Shown: positions 25,289-34,800, counted from the first letter of the stretch. The stretch is 64,000 nucleotides of DNA from CAZVKN01 sp964627035 (GCA_964627035.1 CAZVKN010000013.1:1-64000); one strand, 5' to 3'. Numbers and translations are program-made. The notes: generated by a model from the sequence alone, not told the origin.

Positions 25289-25541
25289 ATTTTCTCCTGT
25301 TGAAAAAGAACCTTTTAAAATATCAGGTGGTTAAATTATCAGGTCAATTTATCACCGCTACTGTTGTGATTGCGTGCAGTGGTGAGGTAAATTGTATTGC
25401 TATTATGGAGAGTGTTGACCAGGTGGTGATTTTGTAGTCATGGTTGTGACAAACCTGACAACAAAGCTAATACTCTCCTACTTCGTACTTCTTAATTATA
25501 CACATGATCATTTCAAATTCCTAATTGTAAGAGATTTTACT

Positions 25542-26099
25542 GTGAAGATATATACAAAAACCGGTGATGATGGGACAACTTCGCTGGCTCGCGGGGGTAG
25601 AGTGCTAAAAAACAGTGCCCGCGTGACTGCTTATGGCTCAGTTGACGAACTGAACAGCCATATCGGATGGGTGAGGGCTCAAGGCTTTACATATTGGCCC
25701 GAAGAGATCCTGCGGCAGATTCAGAATGACTTATTCATCATCGGCAGTGATCTCGCCAGTCCTCCGGAAGAAACCAAGCAGGTTGACAAGAATATCGTCC
25801 GAATGGAGCCGGGCGAGGAAGAAGTGTTAGAGGAGTTTATTGATGTGATGGAGCAGGAGCTTGATCCGTTGACGCAGTTCATTTTACCGGGCGGATCGCT
25901 GCACGCTGCAGCACTCCATGTCGCTCGTTCAGTGTGTCGCAGAGCTGAACGAGACATCCTCACACTCGCAGAATCGGAAACGGTCAGCCCGACGATTATC
26001 AAGTACATCAACAGGCTGTCTGATCTGCTGTTTGTAATGGCGCGTCACACCAACAAACAGATGGGAGTGGCTGATGTGCCATGGGAGAAGCCGGAGTAA
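25542..26099 (+). CDS. Cob(I)yrinic acid a,c-diamide adenosyltransferase, PduO type
   Basis: Transfers the adenosyl group from ATP to cob(I)alamin. The GTG at 25542 is chosen because KIYTKTGDDGTTSLARGGRV is the usual start of the family; the 34 upstream in-frame codons run through a repeat-like stretch (25430-25450). The 185-residue product has the ATP loop (TKTGDDGTTSL), YGSVDELNSHIG, the helical core and the C-terminal INRLSDLLFVMAR. The DA1-like gene begins three bases after the stop. A nearby radical SAM/B12 gene (55.8 kb) could use cobalamin. Confidence 0.93.
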   Translation: MKIYTKTGDDGTTSLARGGRVLKNSARVTAYGSVDELNSHIGWVRAQGFTYWPEEILRQIQNDLFIIGSDLASPPEETKQVDKNIVRMEPGEEEVLEEFIDVMEQELDPLTQFILPGGSLHAAALHVARSVCRRAERDILTLAESETVSPTIIKYINRLSDLLFVMARHTNKQMGVADVPWEKPE

Positions 26100-26102
26100 T
26101 CC

Positions 26103-26984
26103 ATGAGACTGCTGTATGCAATAGCTCTGTGCGGAATCATTAGCTCATACGCGCTGGGAGAACCGAAATGCAGTCATTGCGGAAAGGCGATTGAGGCGGA
26201 TTACATACAGTATCTCAACCATGACTACCATCAAAACTGTTTCCTGCAGGTGGTTCCCAAATGCAATATCTGCCGTAAGCCGATTGTGGATGAATATGTG
26301 GAAGATTACTGGGGCAATCGGTACCATGCGCAGCATCAAGGTGAATGCGAGAAATGCACATATTGCAGCAGGTTAATCAGCAAGAACAGCACCAACGGGG
26401 GTAACAAGACAAGCGACGGACGATACATCTGCAACATATGCTTCAAGAATATTCCGGACTCAGATAGGGATATTAAAGCTATTATTGATGATGTCAAGAG
26501 TTATCTTTATCGGCATGGGATAGATGTAGATATGACCGATATTCCGGTGCAGCTTGTCAGCAGAACATCACTTGGAAAACTGGGGGTGAAGGGCGGCATT
26601 ACAAAAGAAATGGGACTCGCTCATTATAACTATAAAACGCGAAACGGTGTGGTCATCGAGCAGGAGTTCACCATATATGCGCTCGATTATCTCCCGCAAA
26701 TTGTGTTTGAAGGCGTGTTGGCACATGAGATGATGCACGTCTGGGCATATCAAAACTGTGACCTTGAACTCAGCAAGGCACTATCTGAGGGCTCTGCCAA
26801 CTACGCTTCGTTTCTAATATATTCACGCTGTGAAACAAAGATGGCACAGTATATGATAGATAACCTACGCAAGGATGATGACCCCAATTATGGAGCTGGA
26901 TTCAGAAGAGTCGAGCGATATGTGGAGAAGAATGGAATAGCCAAACTGCTAAATTACATGAAGCACAATTCTAAATTGCCTTAG
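26103..26984 (+). CDS. Secreted LIM-like zinc-finger / DA1-type metallopeptidase
   Basis: 293 residues. A signal peptide (LLYAIALCGIISSYALG) is followed by about 100 residues of Cys/His pairs in LIM order (CSHCGKAIEAD, HDYHQNC, CNICRKPIVDEY, YHAQHQGECEKC, CTYCSRLI, CNICF) and then a domain like the peptidase of plant DA1 proteins: VQLVSRTSLGKLG, then LAHEMMHVWAYQN with zinc ligands His208 and His212 and catalytic Glu209, and a downstream Glu229 in LSEGSANY. DA1 enzymes cleave regulatory proteins in plants; the bacterial role is unknown. The gene starts three bases after the adenosyltransferase stop, so they may be co-transcribed, although the functions do not obviously match. Confidence 0.88.
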   Translation: MRLLYAIALCGIISSYALGEPKCSHCGKAIEADYIQYLNHDYHQNCFLQVVPKCNICRKPIVDEYVEDYWGNRYHAQHQGECEKCTYCSRLISKNSTNGGNKTSDGRYICNICFKNIPDSDRDIKAIIDDVKSYLYRHGIDVDMTDIPVQLVSRTSLGKLGVKGGITKEMGLAHYNYKTRNGVVIEQEFTIYALDYLPQIVFEGVLAHEMMHVWAYQNCDLELSKALSEGSANYASFLIYSRCETKMAQYMIDNLRKDDDPNYGAGFRRVERYVEKNGIAKLLNYMKHNSKLP

Positions 26985-27106
26985 ATTTACCAAAGCGAGT
27001 TTTAATTCTTCGCTAAAATGTGGTATGTTTAGAGTTCAGGCTTCAGCCTGTGCACGTGTTTGGAAGACACTCTGAAGAGTGGACTCTGAACTGTTGCGCC
27101 CATTCA

Positions 27107-27126
27107 TCGGGCTGAGACAACCACGA
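27107..27126. repeat. Partial REP-like element
   Basis: ATCGGGCTGAGACAACCACG is a hybrid of the two hairpins of the 1901-1953 family with the middle lost. The gap 26985-27172 shows nothing else. Confidence 0.5.
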
Positions 27127-27172
27127 CTTAGTCCCATGATTCGTTCACTCGTTCAAAATAAACGGAGAAAAC

Positions 27173-27562
27173 TTGAGTAGAAACATCTTACTTATTATAA
27201 TCGTATTAATTATCGGAACAGTTTTATTGTGGAGCTTTTGGTACTCAAAACCAAACGTCACCCGAGAGGCGACTGAGCCGGAGCAACAGTTGCTTGAACA
27301 CCCCTCACCCGAGCAGGTAACAGCAATTTCATCGCGAATTGTATGCCCCGACTCGAGTCATCATGGGAAAAGCCTGACTGAATGTCAATGTGAAAAAGCT
27401 AAACTCGCCGAAAAACAGATAACCGCACTGCTGATGACCGGTATGACACCTGCAAGCACGGTTGAGCATCTGTTCATGATGGGATATTCAGCAGTCGGTG
27501 GAATGAGCGGAGAAAGGGAACTCCCGAAAGGACATCCTCCGATTGAACCTGATAGTGATTGA
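27173..27562 (+). CDS. Single-pass membrane protein, CcmH-like cysteine motif, unknown function
   Basis: 129 residues from a TTG start that follows GGAG by about eight bases. One N-terminal membrane segment (ILLIIIVLIIGTVLLWSFWY) anchors a periplasmic part with IVCPDSSHHGKSLTECQCEKAK and a helical MTGMTPASTVEHLFMMGY. The pattern of cysteines followed by a helix and GMT...L...GY recalls CcmH-type thiol proteins of cytochrome c assembly, but the spacing is not canonical, so this is only a hint. No other cytochrome genes are nearby. Confidence 0.6.
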   Translation: MSRNILLIIIVLIIGTVLLWSFWYSKPNVTREATEPEQQLLEHPSPEQVTAISSRIVCPDSSHHGKSLTECQCEKAKLAEKQITALLMTGMTPASTVEHLFMMGYSAVGGMSGERELPKGHPPIEPDSD

Positions 27563-27570
27563 AAACTCAC

Positions 27571-27648
27571 TCTGTCAGGACGCCGCGGTTGACAGATAAC
27601 TACTACATATACAATCACATGGCTGTCAGGTACGGCGACCTGACAGCG
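27571..27648. repeat. Two palindromic repeats of the CTGTCAGG family
   Basis: 27571-27594 (CTGTCAGGACGCCGCGGTTG plus ACAG) and 27622-27647 (GCTGTCAGGT...ACCTGACAGC) match the elements between tig and clpP. A GGATTCTGG...CCAGAATGACA repeat follows at 27708-27732. Confidence 0.7.
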
Positions 27649-27750
27649 TACAATATATTTTCTCGGGCAGACCGGTAAAACAGAAATCGGTAAGCGTTAC
27701 TATCACTGGATTCTGGATCAAGCCCAGAATGACAAATTTATAGGAACAAA

Positions 27751-28494
27751 ATGAATCTTCAAGATAGAGTCGCTATCATCACCGGTGCGGGGCGAGGGAT
27801 CGGTGAAGTAATCGCAAGACGGTTCGCTGAAGCCGGTGCAACGGTAATCTGCACCGATATAGACGAAGAGTCTGTACAGAGTGTTGCAGAAGCGATAAAC
27901 AGTGAAGGACACAAAGCTGTTGGAATGAAGGTTGACGTTGCGGACAAAGCGGGCGTTGACAACCTGATCAAGCAACTGCTGAAAGATCACGACAGGATTG
28001 ACATCCTTATCAACAACGCCGGGATAACGAGGGACGCACTCGCCATGAGGATGAAGGAATCGGATTGGGATCTGGTCACTCAGGTCAATCTGAAGGGGAC
28101 ATGGCTCCCTTCACAAGCGGTTATCCGACCGATGCGAAAGCGTCGCTGGGGACGGATAGTCAACACATCTTCGGTTGCGTCACTTGGCAATGCCGGACAG
28201 GCAAACTACTCAGCAACAAAGGGTGCTGTCATCTCACTGACGAAGACTCTTGCGCTTGAGCTGGCGAAGTCAGGTGTTACTGTTAACTGTGTGGCTCCCG
28301 GTGCAATCATGACTCAGATGTTTGATGCGGTTCCTGATGAAATGAAGAAGCAGTACATTGATAGGATTCCGTTGGGACGGTTTGGCGACCCGAATGACGT
28401 AGCTGCCGCACATCTGTTCCTGTGCAGCGATGCAGCAAACTATATCACCGGTCAGACTCTGTTTGTTGACGGTGGTATCAGTGTAGGAATGTGA
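27751..28494 (+). CDS. fabG: 3-oxoacyl-[acyl-carrier-protein] reductase FabG-type SDR
   Basis: NADPH-dependent short-chain dehydrogenase, probably the ketoacyl-ACP reductase of fatty-acid synthesis. 247 residues, standard length. The cofactor motif is TGAGRGIG (residues 11-18), with NNAG, the catalytic Ser in NTSSVASLGNAGQ, and YSATKG with Tyr and Lys. The C-terminus LFVDGGISVGM is typical of FabG. It is not in a fab operon here, so another acyl-CoA or polyol substrate cannot be excluded. Confidence 0.9.
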   Translation: MNLQDRVAIITGAGRGIGEVIARRFAEAGATVICTDIDEESVQSVAEAINSEGHKAVGMKVDVADKAGVDNLIKQLLKDHDRIDILINNAGITRDALAMRMKESDWDLVTQVNLKGTWLPSQAVIRPMRKRRWGRIVNTSSVASLGNAGQANYSATKGAVISLTKTLALELAKSGVTVNCVAPGAIMTQMFDAVPDEMKKQYIDRIPLGRFGDPNDVAAAHLFLCSDAANYITGQTLFVDGGISVGM

Positions 28495-28568
28495 CCAAAT
28501 AGAATAGGGCGTGAGTAATCACGCCCTGAGGTGCCAACCTCCGAGTGTCCCCCCATCCTCGAAGTTAA

Positions 28569-28676
28569 CTACTCTTTTTTCTCAAATGTTCCCGAATTGC
28601 CGCATTTGGGGCATTTGCGCGGTTTGCAGCGACCTTCTTTTTCCTCACCGCACTCTTTGCATACGAATGTTGCCAT
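28569..28676 (-). CDS. RCKP-type rubredoxin-like small protein
   Basis: A 35-residue protein: MATFVCKECGEEKEGRCKPR then KCPKCGNSGTFEKKE. The two CxxC pairs (Cys6/9 and Cys22/25) and the RCKP word fit the small rubredoxin-like family of that name; it probably binds one zinc or iron. An AGGA ribosome site lies eight bases before the ATG. It is short and lies between fabG (other strand) and the secreted protein gene at 28776. Function unknown. Confidence 0.8.
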   Translation of the reverse strand: MATFVCKECGEEKEGRCKPRKCPKCGNSGTFEKKE

Positions 28677-28775
28677 GGTTTTTCCTGTTTGTTTACTGTT
28701 AAGTTATTTTATTGTTTTCGTTTTCTACTCGCTTCCCGCTATTCCCGCAGTTTTCTGTCAGAGAATGACACAATC

Positions 28776-30302
28776 TTACCTGATCAAGTGAATTGCCTTC
28801 GTGTTTCCCTGTCCTTCAACTCCCAACTTAATAAAATACGTCCCGCTTGCCACTCCTGATGCATTCCAAATTGTTCGATACTCTCCACCCATTCGCCACT
28901 CATCCGCGAGCCGTGTGATCTCTGAACCGTTCACATCATACACAATCAGCGCATAACGACCTGCTCGTGGTAACGTGTACTCAATCATGACTTTGCTGTT
29001 AAATGGATTGGGATATGCGGATTGGATTGAGTAGGCTGTGGGGGTATAGGGCTGATGAGTAACCAGTTCGGATAATGCGGCAACATCAAATAGATGAACT
29101 GAATTCTGAGATAGATAAATCAATTCCTGATCATCATCGCCGTCAAAATCGTCAATTGCCGATGCTACATGAGAAATTTCAAATGAATAGTAGTCAACCA
29201 CAGTAAATGGTTCCACATTTACTTGAAGAATTTCACCCTCTTCATTAATACAAATGAGTGCATTTCCAGCATTATCACCATCTTCCCATTGGTAATTAGA
29301 AAGTGTGAACGTACCTCTTATATCATCAATATCATTCAGCGTCGCTTCTCGGTCTAAGGTTTCGCAATCTAATCGCTGTATGCATGCTTCGTTATCCGAA
29401 TTCATATACATTGCAAATAGCTTGTCCTCATCTCCATATGGAGCAGAGGCTAACGCAACGTGATTACTCTGCCAATGTCCTTCTTGTTCATCTTCGTATT
29501 CAGACAATATCCTCCTACTCACTAATTCCATATCACTATTAAAGCTACTTACTCCACATCTCCTTGTATAGCTCCTGTATGCTCCTTGATCACCTAGGCC
29601 AGAGCTACTGCTTTGTAATGAATGACCGACGATTAGTTTCTCGTGTTGGTCGTCAACTTTATGAATAACAGTATGCGGATTACCTGTGCTTGTGAGGAAG
29701 TCAACATCGTTTCCATCATCTTGAACCGAATGGAACTCACCGGAAGTTACAGTACCATAAGAATACCATTGTCCACCGGAACTGCTCCAACTACCACCAT
29801 ATTCATTTGCGACAATCATTTTCTTGGAACTGTCAGGGTAATCTGCCTGAAAAGAGCCTATGTACCGAATATGACTTCTATTGTTGTACTCACTGAACCC
29901 CATATTATCACTTTCGAATGTCCCGAATCTGTTACAACCGTAATCAGTTCTATCATCAAATTCATCTCCACTAAGTCTTGTTATGTATCCCTGTTCCTCT
30001 CTTAAGTAACTAGCCAGTATTTCCGCACCATCACCGGTACCAAAGTCAATCATATTTAGTGCAGTAACCGTTCCATCAATTCTCGAATACTCATAAACAA
30101 TTTCACCTTCACTGACAATAGCAATTCCACTTTGCAACCCTATAAGGAAATAATATTGTCCACCCTCCTCCCAATGCGGACCAAGCACAGTAATTCTCCC
30201 TTCAAACTCAACATTCCAAGCTTCCTCTGCCGGGAATTCAGCCAATACCAGCGTTGATGCGCTCAATAAAAACACCAATGTAAATAATAATTTGCTATAC
30301 AT
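28776..30302 (-). CDS. Secreted repeat protein with T9SS tail
   Basis: 508 residues from the ATG at 30302, which has a strong AGGAGG site; an ORF extension upstream is not needed. Signal peptide SKLLFTLVFLLSASTLVLA, then a probable propeller-like body with no domain I can name (phrases such as GDGAEILASYLREEQG and FDGDDDQELIYLSQN recall FG-GAP/VCBS repeats). The C-terminus is a T9SS type-A tail: IQSAYPNPFNSKVMIEYTLP, LIVYDVNGSEITRL, GTYFIKLGVEG. Probably surface-attached or released. Confidence 0.82.
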   Translation of the reverse strand: MYSKLLFTLVFLLSASTLVLAEFPAEEAWNVEFEGRITVLGPHWEEGGQYYFLIGLQSGIAIVSEGEIVYEYSRIDGTVTALNMIDFGTGDGAEILASYLREEQGYITRLSGDEFDDRTDYGCNRFGTFESDNMGFSEYNNRSHIRYIGSFQADYPDSSKKMIVANEYGGSWSSSGGQWYSYGTVTSGEFHSVQDDGNDVDFLTSTGNPHTVIHKVDDQHEKLIVGHSLQSSSSGLGDQGAYRSYTRRCGVSSFNSDMELVSRRILSEYEDEQEGHWQSNHVALASAPYGDEDKLFAMYMNSDNEACIQRLDCETLDREATLNDIDDIRGTFTLSNYQWEDGDNAGNALICINEEGEILQVNVEPFTVVDYYSFEISHVASAIDDFDGDDDQELIYLSQNSVHLFDVAALSELVTHQPYTPTAYSIQSAYPNPFNSKVMIEYTLPRAGRYALIVYDVNGSEITRLADEWRMGGEYRTIWNASGVASGTYFIKLGVEGQGNTKAIHLIR

Positions 30303-30359
30303 GGTAGCCTCCTGCAAAATGTAGAGATTCCGGATAACGTCAGGAATGAAAAATTGCAA

Positions 30360-30485
30360 TAGTCGGGTTTGTCTCAAGCCCGATGAGGCTGTCCCATAAG
30401 TCAGTCATTGCGAGGATCGAAGAGACGAAGCAATCTTCTAATACTTTGATAACGCTGGGGATTGCTTCACTACGTTCGCAATGAC
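30360..30485. repeat. REP-like hairpin plus inverted GTCATTGCGA pair
   Basis: 30360-30386 is a single hairpin of the 1901-1953 family. 30403-30485 is an inverted pair: GTCATTGCGAGG...GAAGCAATC facing GATTGCTTC...CGCAATGAC. The gap 30303-30536 shows no gene. Confidence 0.75.
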
Positions 30486-30536
30486 AAAGCTTATTTCAAC
30501 CTATGGGACAAACTCTACAAAATTGGTGACCAACAG

Positions 30537-31334
30537 TTAATTAACTTTCGCTTCGTCCCAATAAGCATCCATCTGTTCCAGTGTCGCATCTTCCGGTGTC
30601 ATTCCATCTTCAGCCAATCGTCGCTCTATGTACTCAAACCTGTGCAGAAATTTTTCGATGGTTCCGGTCAGTGCAATTTCCGGACAGTGACCGAGGTACC
30701 TGCCAATATTAGCCATAACAAAAAGTACATCACCCAGCTCTTCATTCGCTTGATCGGTGTCACTTTTTGCAATCGCATCCCGCAGTTCCGCCAACTCCTC
30801 ATCCAGCTTGTCAAGTGCACCATCAATTGTGAGCCACTCAAATCCGACACGCCCTGCCTTATCTTGAATTTTCCGCGCTCTCATTAATGCCGGCATTGCC
30901 TTCGGAACAGAGCTGAAGCGAGTTGCTCCTTCTTCTTTCTTGGCTCTGTTCCAAGAATCGAGAGCCTCAGCAGAGTTATTAGCCTTAACGTCACCAAATA
31001 CATGCGGATGGCGTCGGATCAGTTTGTCAATCAGTTCACGGACTGAATCCCGAAAAGTGAATGTTCCGGCTTCCTCTGCAACCTGTGCGTGGAAAATTAC
31101 TTGCAGTAACAGATCGCCAAGCTCCTCGCGCATAGCCGGAATGTCATTCGCCTGTACAGCCTCGATGAATTCATGAGCTTCTTCGAGAAGGTTCTTCAGA
31201 AGAGATTCATGCGTCTGCTCCCGATCCCAGGGGCAGCCGTCCGGAGCACGGAGACGAGCCATAATTTTTATCAGTTCACCAATATCTGAAAGCAGAGCCG
31301 GATCACTTTCGCTGCCAAGAGTTTTGTCAGACAT
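30537..31334 (-). CDS. mazG: Nucleoside triphosphate pyrophosphohydrolase MazG
   Basis: House-cleaning enzyme that hydrolyses NTPs to NMP and PPi. The ATG at 31334 lies within the last codons of gyrB (overlap of eight bases), so translation is probably coupled; a TTG further up is an alternative. The 265-residue product has two MazG domains: MARLRAPDGCPWDREQTHESL with EEAHEFIEA (Mg-binding EExxE type) and a second one with LDKLDEELAELRDAI and EELGDVLFVMANIGRYLG. The family is usually ~260 residues. Last gene of the dnaA-gyrB block. Confidence 0.94.
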   Translation of the reverse strand: MSDKTLGSESDPALLSDIGELIKIMARLRAPDGCPWDREQTHESLLKNLLEEAHEFIEAVQANDIPAMREELGDLLLQVIFHAQVAEEAGTFTFRDSVRELIDKLIRRHPHVFGDVKANNSAEALDSWNRAKKEEGATRFSSVPKAMPALMRARKIQDKAGRVGFEWLTIDGALDKLDEELAELRDAIAKSDTDQANEELGDVLFVMANIGRYLGHCPEIALTGTIEKFLHRFEYIERRLAEDGMTPEDATLEQMDAYWDEAKVN

Positions 31335-33279
31335 CAAGATTTTTAACGTACTGGGCGTTCTGCTCAATAAATTCTCGACGAGGTTCGACCTTATCCCCCA
31401 TCAAGGTACTGAACATAACTTCAGCGGCTGCAGCATCCTCGATGCTGACCTGCATGACTGTCCTTCGCTCGGGATCCATGGTAGTTGTCCATAACTGCTC
31501 GGGATTCATCTCTCCCAAACCTTTGTATCGCTGCAGTTTAATCTTCTTTCCATCGAGTCGGCTCATTATCCGCTCACGACCCGACTCATCATAGGCATAC
31601 TGCACATCCTTCCCTTTTGAAATGCGGTATAGTGGCGGCTGAGCGATATACATGTGCCCGTTGGTGATCAGCTCGCGCAGATAGCGGTAGAAGAAGGTCA
31701 GCAACAGCGTACGAATATGCGCGCCGTCAACATCGGCATCTGTCATAATAATAATTTTACCATAACGCAGTTTGGACAGATCATGTGCACCGTTCTCATC
31801 ATCATCGTTCTTGATGTTGACACCAATTCCGATTGCTGAAAAAATGGTCCGGATCGCCTCATTGCTGAGCATCTTGTCAATGCGAGCTTTCTCTACATTC
31901 AGGATTTTACCGCGAAGTGGCAGTATTGCCTGAAATCGGCGATCACGCCCCTGTTTGGCTGAGCCGCCCGCTGAGTCACCCTCGACGAGGTACAGCTCGC
32001 AATGCTCAGGATCTTTTATGGAGCAGTCAGCCAGCTTACCGGGCAAATCACCGGATTCCAGTGCGCTTTTTCGACGGGTAAGATCGCGCGCTTTCCGCGC
32101 CGCTTCTCGAGCACGCGCAGCCTGAACAGCTCGATCCAATATCTTCTTGACAACGGGCGGATGTTCTTCAAAATATGTTGAAAGAGCCTCACCAAACAGG
32201 GTTTCAACAATACCCTTGACTTCGCTATTACCGAGCTTGGTTTTGGTTTGACCCTCGAATTGAGGCTCGGAAACCATTACAGACAGAACTGCAGTCAATC
32301 CTTCACGGCAGTCGTCGCCGGACAGGCTGAATTTTTCGTTCTTGAAGGTTTTATTTCTTGCGGCGTAGCTGTTGAGCGTTCGGGTTAAAGCCGACTTGAA
32401 CCCGGCGAGGTGTGACCCACCCTCAATGGTATTGATGTTATTTACAAATGTGCAGATGTTGTCCACATACGAGTCATTCCATTGAAGCGCTATCTCGACA
32501 ACTACGTCGTTGTTTTCACCTGAGACATATATCGGCTTAGGTATGATTGCGTTTCTGCCTTTATCAAGATATTGGACAAACTGAATCAGACCACCTTTGT
32601 AATGATAAGTCTCTGATTTTTCTTTTCCGGTCCGCTTGTCATTAATTACTATCCTGAGACCTTTGTTCAGATACGCCAACTCACGCAGTCTTCCCGTAAC
32701 AGTTGAAAACTTCCATTCAATATCCTGAAACACCTCACTATCAGGCATAAATGTGGTTTTAGTACCTTGTAGTTTGGTCTTTCCGATCTTCTGAATTGGG
32801 CAGGTCGCAATACCCTTTTCATAACTCTGATTATAAAGCAGACCTTCGCGACCCACTTCAACTAAGCACCACTCCGACAGTGCATTAACTACCGAAACCC
32901 CGACACCGTGCAGACCACCGGAAACTTTGTACGTTTCGCTGTCAAATTTACCACCGGCATGCAGTACCGTCATCACTACTTCCAAAGCGGAAATTCCTTC
33001 GTCAGCATGGATATCAACCGGAATTCCACGTCCATTATCAATCACGGTTATCGAATTGTCATCATTTATGTTTACCGTTATCTTATCGCAGAATCCCGCC
33101 ATCGCTTCGTCAATAGAGTTATCCACAATCTCGTAGATTAGATGATGCAGACCGCGTTGGCTGACATCACCGATGTACATGGCAGGACGTTTGCGAACAG
33201 CTTCAAGTCCTTTAAGAACCTGAATGTCATCCGCTGTGTATCCGTTTTGGTCGCTGTTATTATTAGTGTTTGGACTCAT
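31327..33279 (-). CDS. gyrB: DNA gyrase subunit B
   Basis: ATPase and TOPRIM subunit of gyrase, which introduces negative supercoils. 650 residues, the short type without the E. coli insert. ATPase (GHKL) motifs are IYEIVDNSIDEAMAG, DNGRGIPVDIH and GGLHGVGVSVVNALS; the TOPRIM part has LVEGDSAGGSAKQGRDR and MTDADVDGAHIRTLL, and the C-terminus has QRYKGLGEMNPEQLW. It lies directly after dciA in the dnaA-dnaN-dciA-gyrB string on the minus strand. gyrA is not in the window. Confidence 0.97.
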   Translation of the reverse strand: MSPNTNNNSDQNGYTADDIQVLKGLEAVRKRPAMYIGDVSQRGLHHLIYEIVDNSIDEAMAGFCDKITVNINDDNSITVIDNGRGIPVDIHADEGISALEVVMTVLHAGGKFDSETYKVSGGLHGVGVSVVNALSEWCLVEVGREGLLYNQSYEKGIATCPIQKIGKTKLQGTKTTFMPDSEVFQDIEWKFSTVTGRLRELAYLNKGLRIVINDKRTGKEKSETYHYKGGLIQFVQYLDKGRNAIIPKPIYVSGENNDVVVEIALQWNDSYVDNICTFVNNINTIEGGSHLAGFKSALTRTLNSYAARNKTFKNEKFSLSGDDCREGLTAVLSVMVSEPQFEGQTKTKLGNSEVKGIVETLFGEALSTYFEEHPPVVKKILDRAVQAARAREAARKARDLTRRKSALESGDLPGKLADCSIKDPEHCELYLVEGDSAGGSAKQGRDRRFQAILPLRGKILNVEKARIDKMLSNEAIRTIFSAIGIGVNIKNDDDENGAHDLSKLRYGKIIIMTDADVDGAHIRTLLLTFFYRYLRELITNGHMYIAQPPLYRISKGKDVQYAYDESGRERIMSRLDGKKIKLQRYKGLGEMNPEQLWTTTMDPERRTVMQVSIEDAAAAEVMFSTLMGDKVEPRREFIEQNAQYVKNLDV

Positions 33280-33314
33280 TTATGTGTCTTTATTCCATGT
33301 AAAAAGTCGGTGTT

Positions 33315-33659
33315 CTATCGAAATTTAATGTCTTTTACTACGGTCTCACTTAACTCACTATTTAACTTTTCAATGATGTCACTTTTTAAGTAGATCAGCT
33401 CCTGTCTCCAGGTTGAATCTGACACCTCAACTCTCAATATTCCATCTTTTATTGTCTTTGGTTCGGTCTTAGCTGAAATGGCTTTTCCAACGACAGATGA
33501 CCACACAAACAGTGCTCGTTGCTGTGACAGCAAATCACCAATCTCAAGATGGTCTATCAATTGCTGCAGGCTTTCACCTATCTGAACAGTTTTAGACTGC
33601 CTGATCGCCTCCTTCTCCCACTTTCTGTAGCCGGTTAACCGTCTTTTTCGTCTGACCAT
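33315..33659 (-). CDS. dciA: DciA/DUF721 family protein
   Basis: 114 residues. DciA proteins load or help the replicative helicase DnaB in bacteria without DnaC. The family pattern is clear: LQQLIDHLEIGDLL, VWSSVVGKAIS, DGILRVEVSDSTWRQELIYLK and a closing LNSELSETVVKDIKF. The ATG is 22 bases from the dnaN stop and has a GGGATGA ribosome site. In many genomes it stands between recF and gyrB; recF is missing here. The symbol rests on family membership and position. Confidence 0.88.
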   Translation of the reverse strand: MVRRKRRLTGYRKWEKEAIRQSKTVQIGESLQQLIDHLEIGDLLSQQRALFVWSSVVGKAISAKTEPKTIKDGILRVEVSDSTWRQELIYLKSDIIEKLNSELSETVVKDIKFR

Positions 33660-33681
33660 TTTACAGTCATCCCAGGCAGAA

Positions 33682-34800
33682 CTACCGCATCCTGATCGGC
33701 ATTAGTAGCATCAGCAGATCTTCGGACTTAGCTTGCGTTACAGGCTGTATTATCGCAGCATCGTTTTGTGTGCCGAGATTAAATATCACCTCTTCTGTAT
33801 CAATCTGCTTCAAAACATCAATCAGATACGAAGCATTATATGCAATCTGAAGCGGTTCCCCGTCATAGTCAACAGATACCGATTCTTCAGCACGACCTCC
33901 AATGTCAGAATCTTCAGACTCAAGTGCTAAAACTGAGTCTTCGAGGCTGATTTTTATCTGTCGTGACATTTGACTGGCAAATATCTGTACTCTTCTGACA
34001 GCAGCGGTGAGATCTCTTAGCGAGACAATCATTTTACTGTGATTACTCTCTGGAATTACACCCTCATATTTTGGATAGTTACCATCAATCAGCCGTGTGA
34101 TCAAATTTTGGCTTTCAGTGGTGAACGAGGCTCTGGTTTCCGCTACTCCGATAGTCAATGTATCATCTTCGCTCAGGTTTTTCATCAGCAGATTCAACGC
34201 CTTCATCGGAACCGTGACGTCAAGATCATCATCCTGATATGATATGTCGTCTCTTTTAATCCGTGACAACCTGTGACCGTCAGTTGCGACAATTGTTAGC
34301 TCATCAGATCTTATTTGCAGCAACAGACCGGTTAAAATAGGTCTCATATCATCATGTGAAGCGGCAAATATTGTCTTTGACACTATTCTCTGAAGAGTTT
34401 CAGCCGGAATAGTAAATGTGTTGCTGGCATCAACAATCGGCAGTTCAGGAAAATCAACCGGATCACCGCCCGGCAAGAGATATGTTCCTATCCCTTCACC
34501 TTTGAGGTATATCTTACCACTTCCTTCAATTGTAATTTCAAGGACTGTATCCGGTAATTCCCGGATCAGATCCTGAAATCTTCGAGCCTGTATCAGAACA
34601 CTTCCTTCACCATCAGCTTCTATTAACTCAACTTTAGCTGTTATTGTAGTGTCGAGATCAGTAGCAGTGACTTCAAGTGTGTTACCGTTAAGCTTCAGAT
34701 GAAGGTTGCTCAGGGACGGCATGGGAACTTTCGCTGAAACAGCTCCTGTAACAAGCTGGAGCCCTTTCAACATTGAACTTTGGTTGAAGGTGAACTTCAT
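33682..34800 (-). CDS. dnaN: DNA polymerase III subunit beta (sliding clamp)
   Basis: Ring-shaped processivity clamp. 372 residues, the normal length. The three-fold repeated fold is visible through segments such as FTIPAETLQRIVSKTIFAAS, PILTGLLLQI and VATDGHRLS, and the C-terminal LLMPIRMR corresponds to the conserved end (LMPMRL). GAGAGG precedes the ATG. It is downstream of dnaA across a 373-bp candidate origin. Confidence 0.96.
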   Translation of the reverse strand: MKFTFNQSSMLKGLQLVTGAVSAKVPMPSLSNLHLKLNGNTLEVTATDLDTTITAKVELIEADGEGSVLIQARRFQDLIRELPDTVLEITIEGSGKIYLKGEGIGTYLLPGGDPVDFPELPIVDASNTFTIPAETLQRIVSKTIFAASHDDMRPILTGLLLQIRSDELTIVATDGHRLSRIKRDDISYQDDDLDVTVPMKALNLLMKNLSEDDTLTIGVAETRASFTTESQNLITRLIDGNYPKYEGVIPESNHSKMIVSLRDLTAAVRRVQIFASQMSRQIKISLEDSVLALESEDSDIGGRAEESVSVDYDGEPLQIAYNASYLIDVLKQIDTEEVIFNLGTQNDAAIIQPVTQAKSEDLLMLLMPIRMR

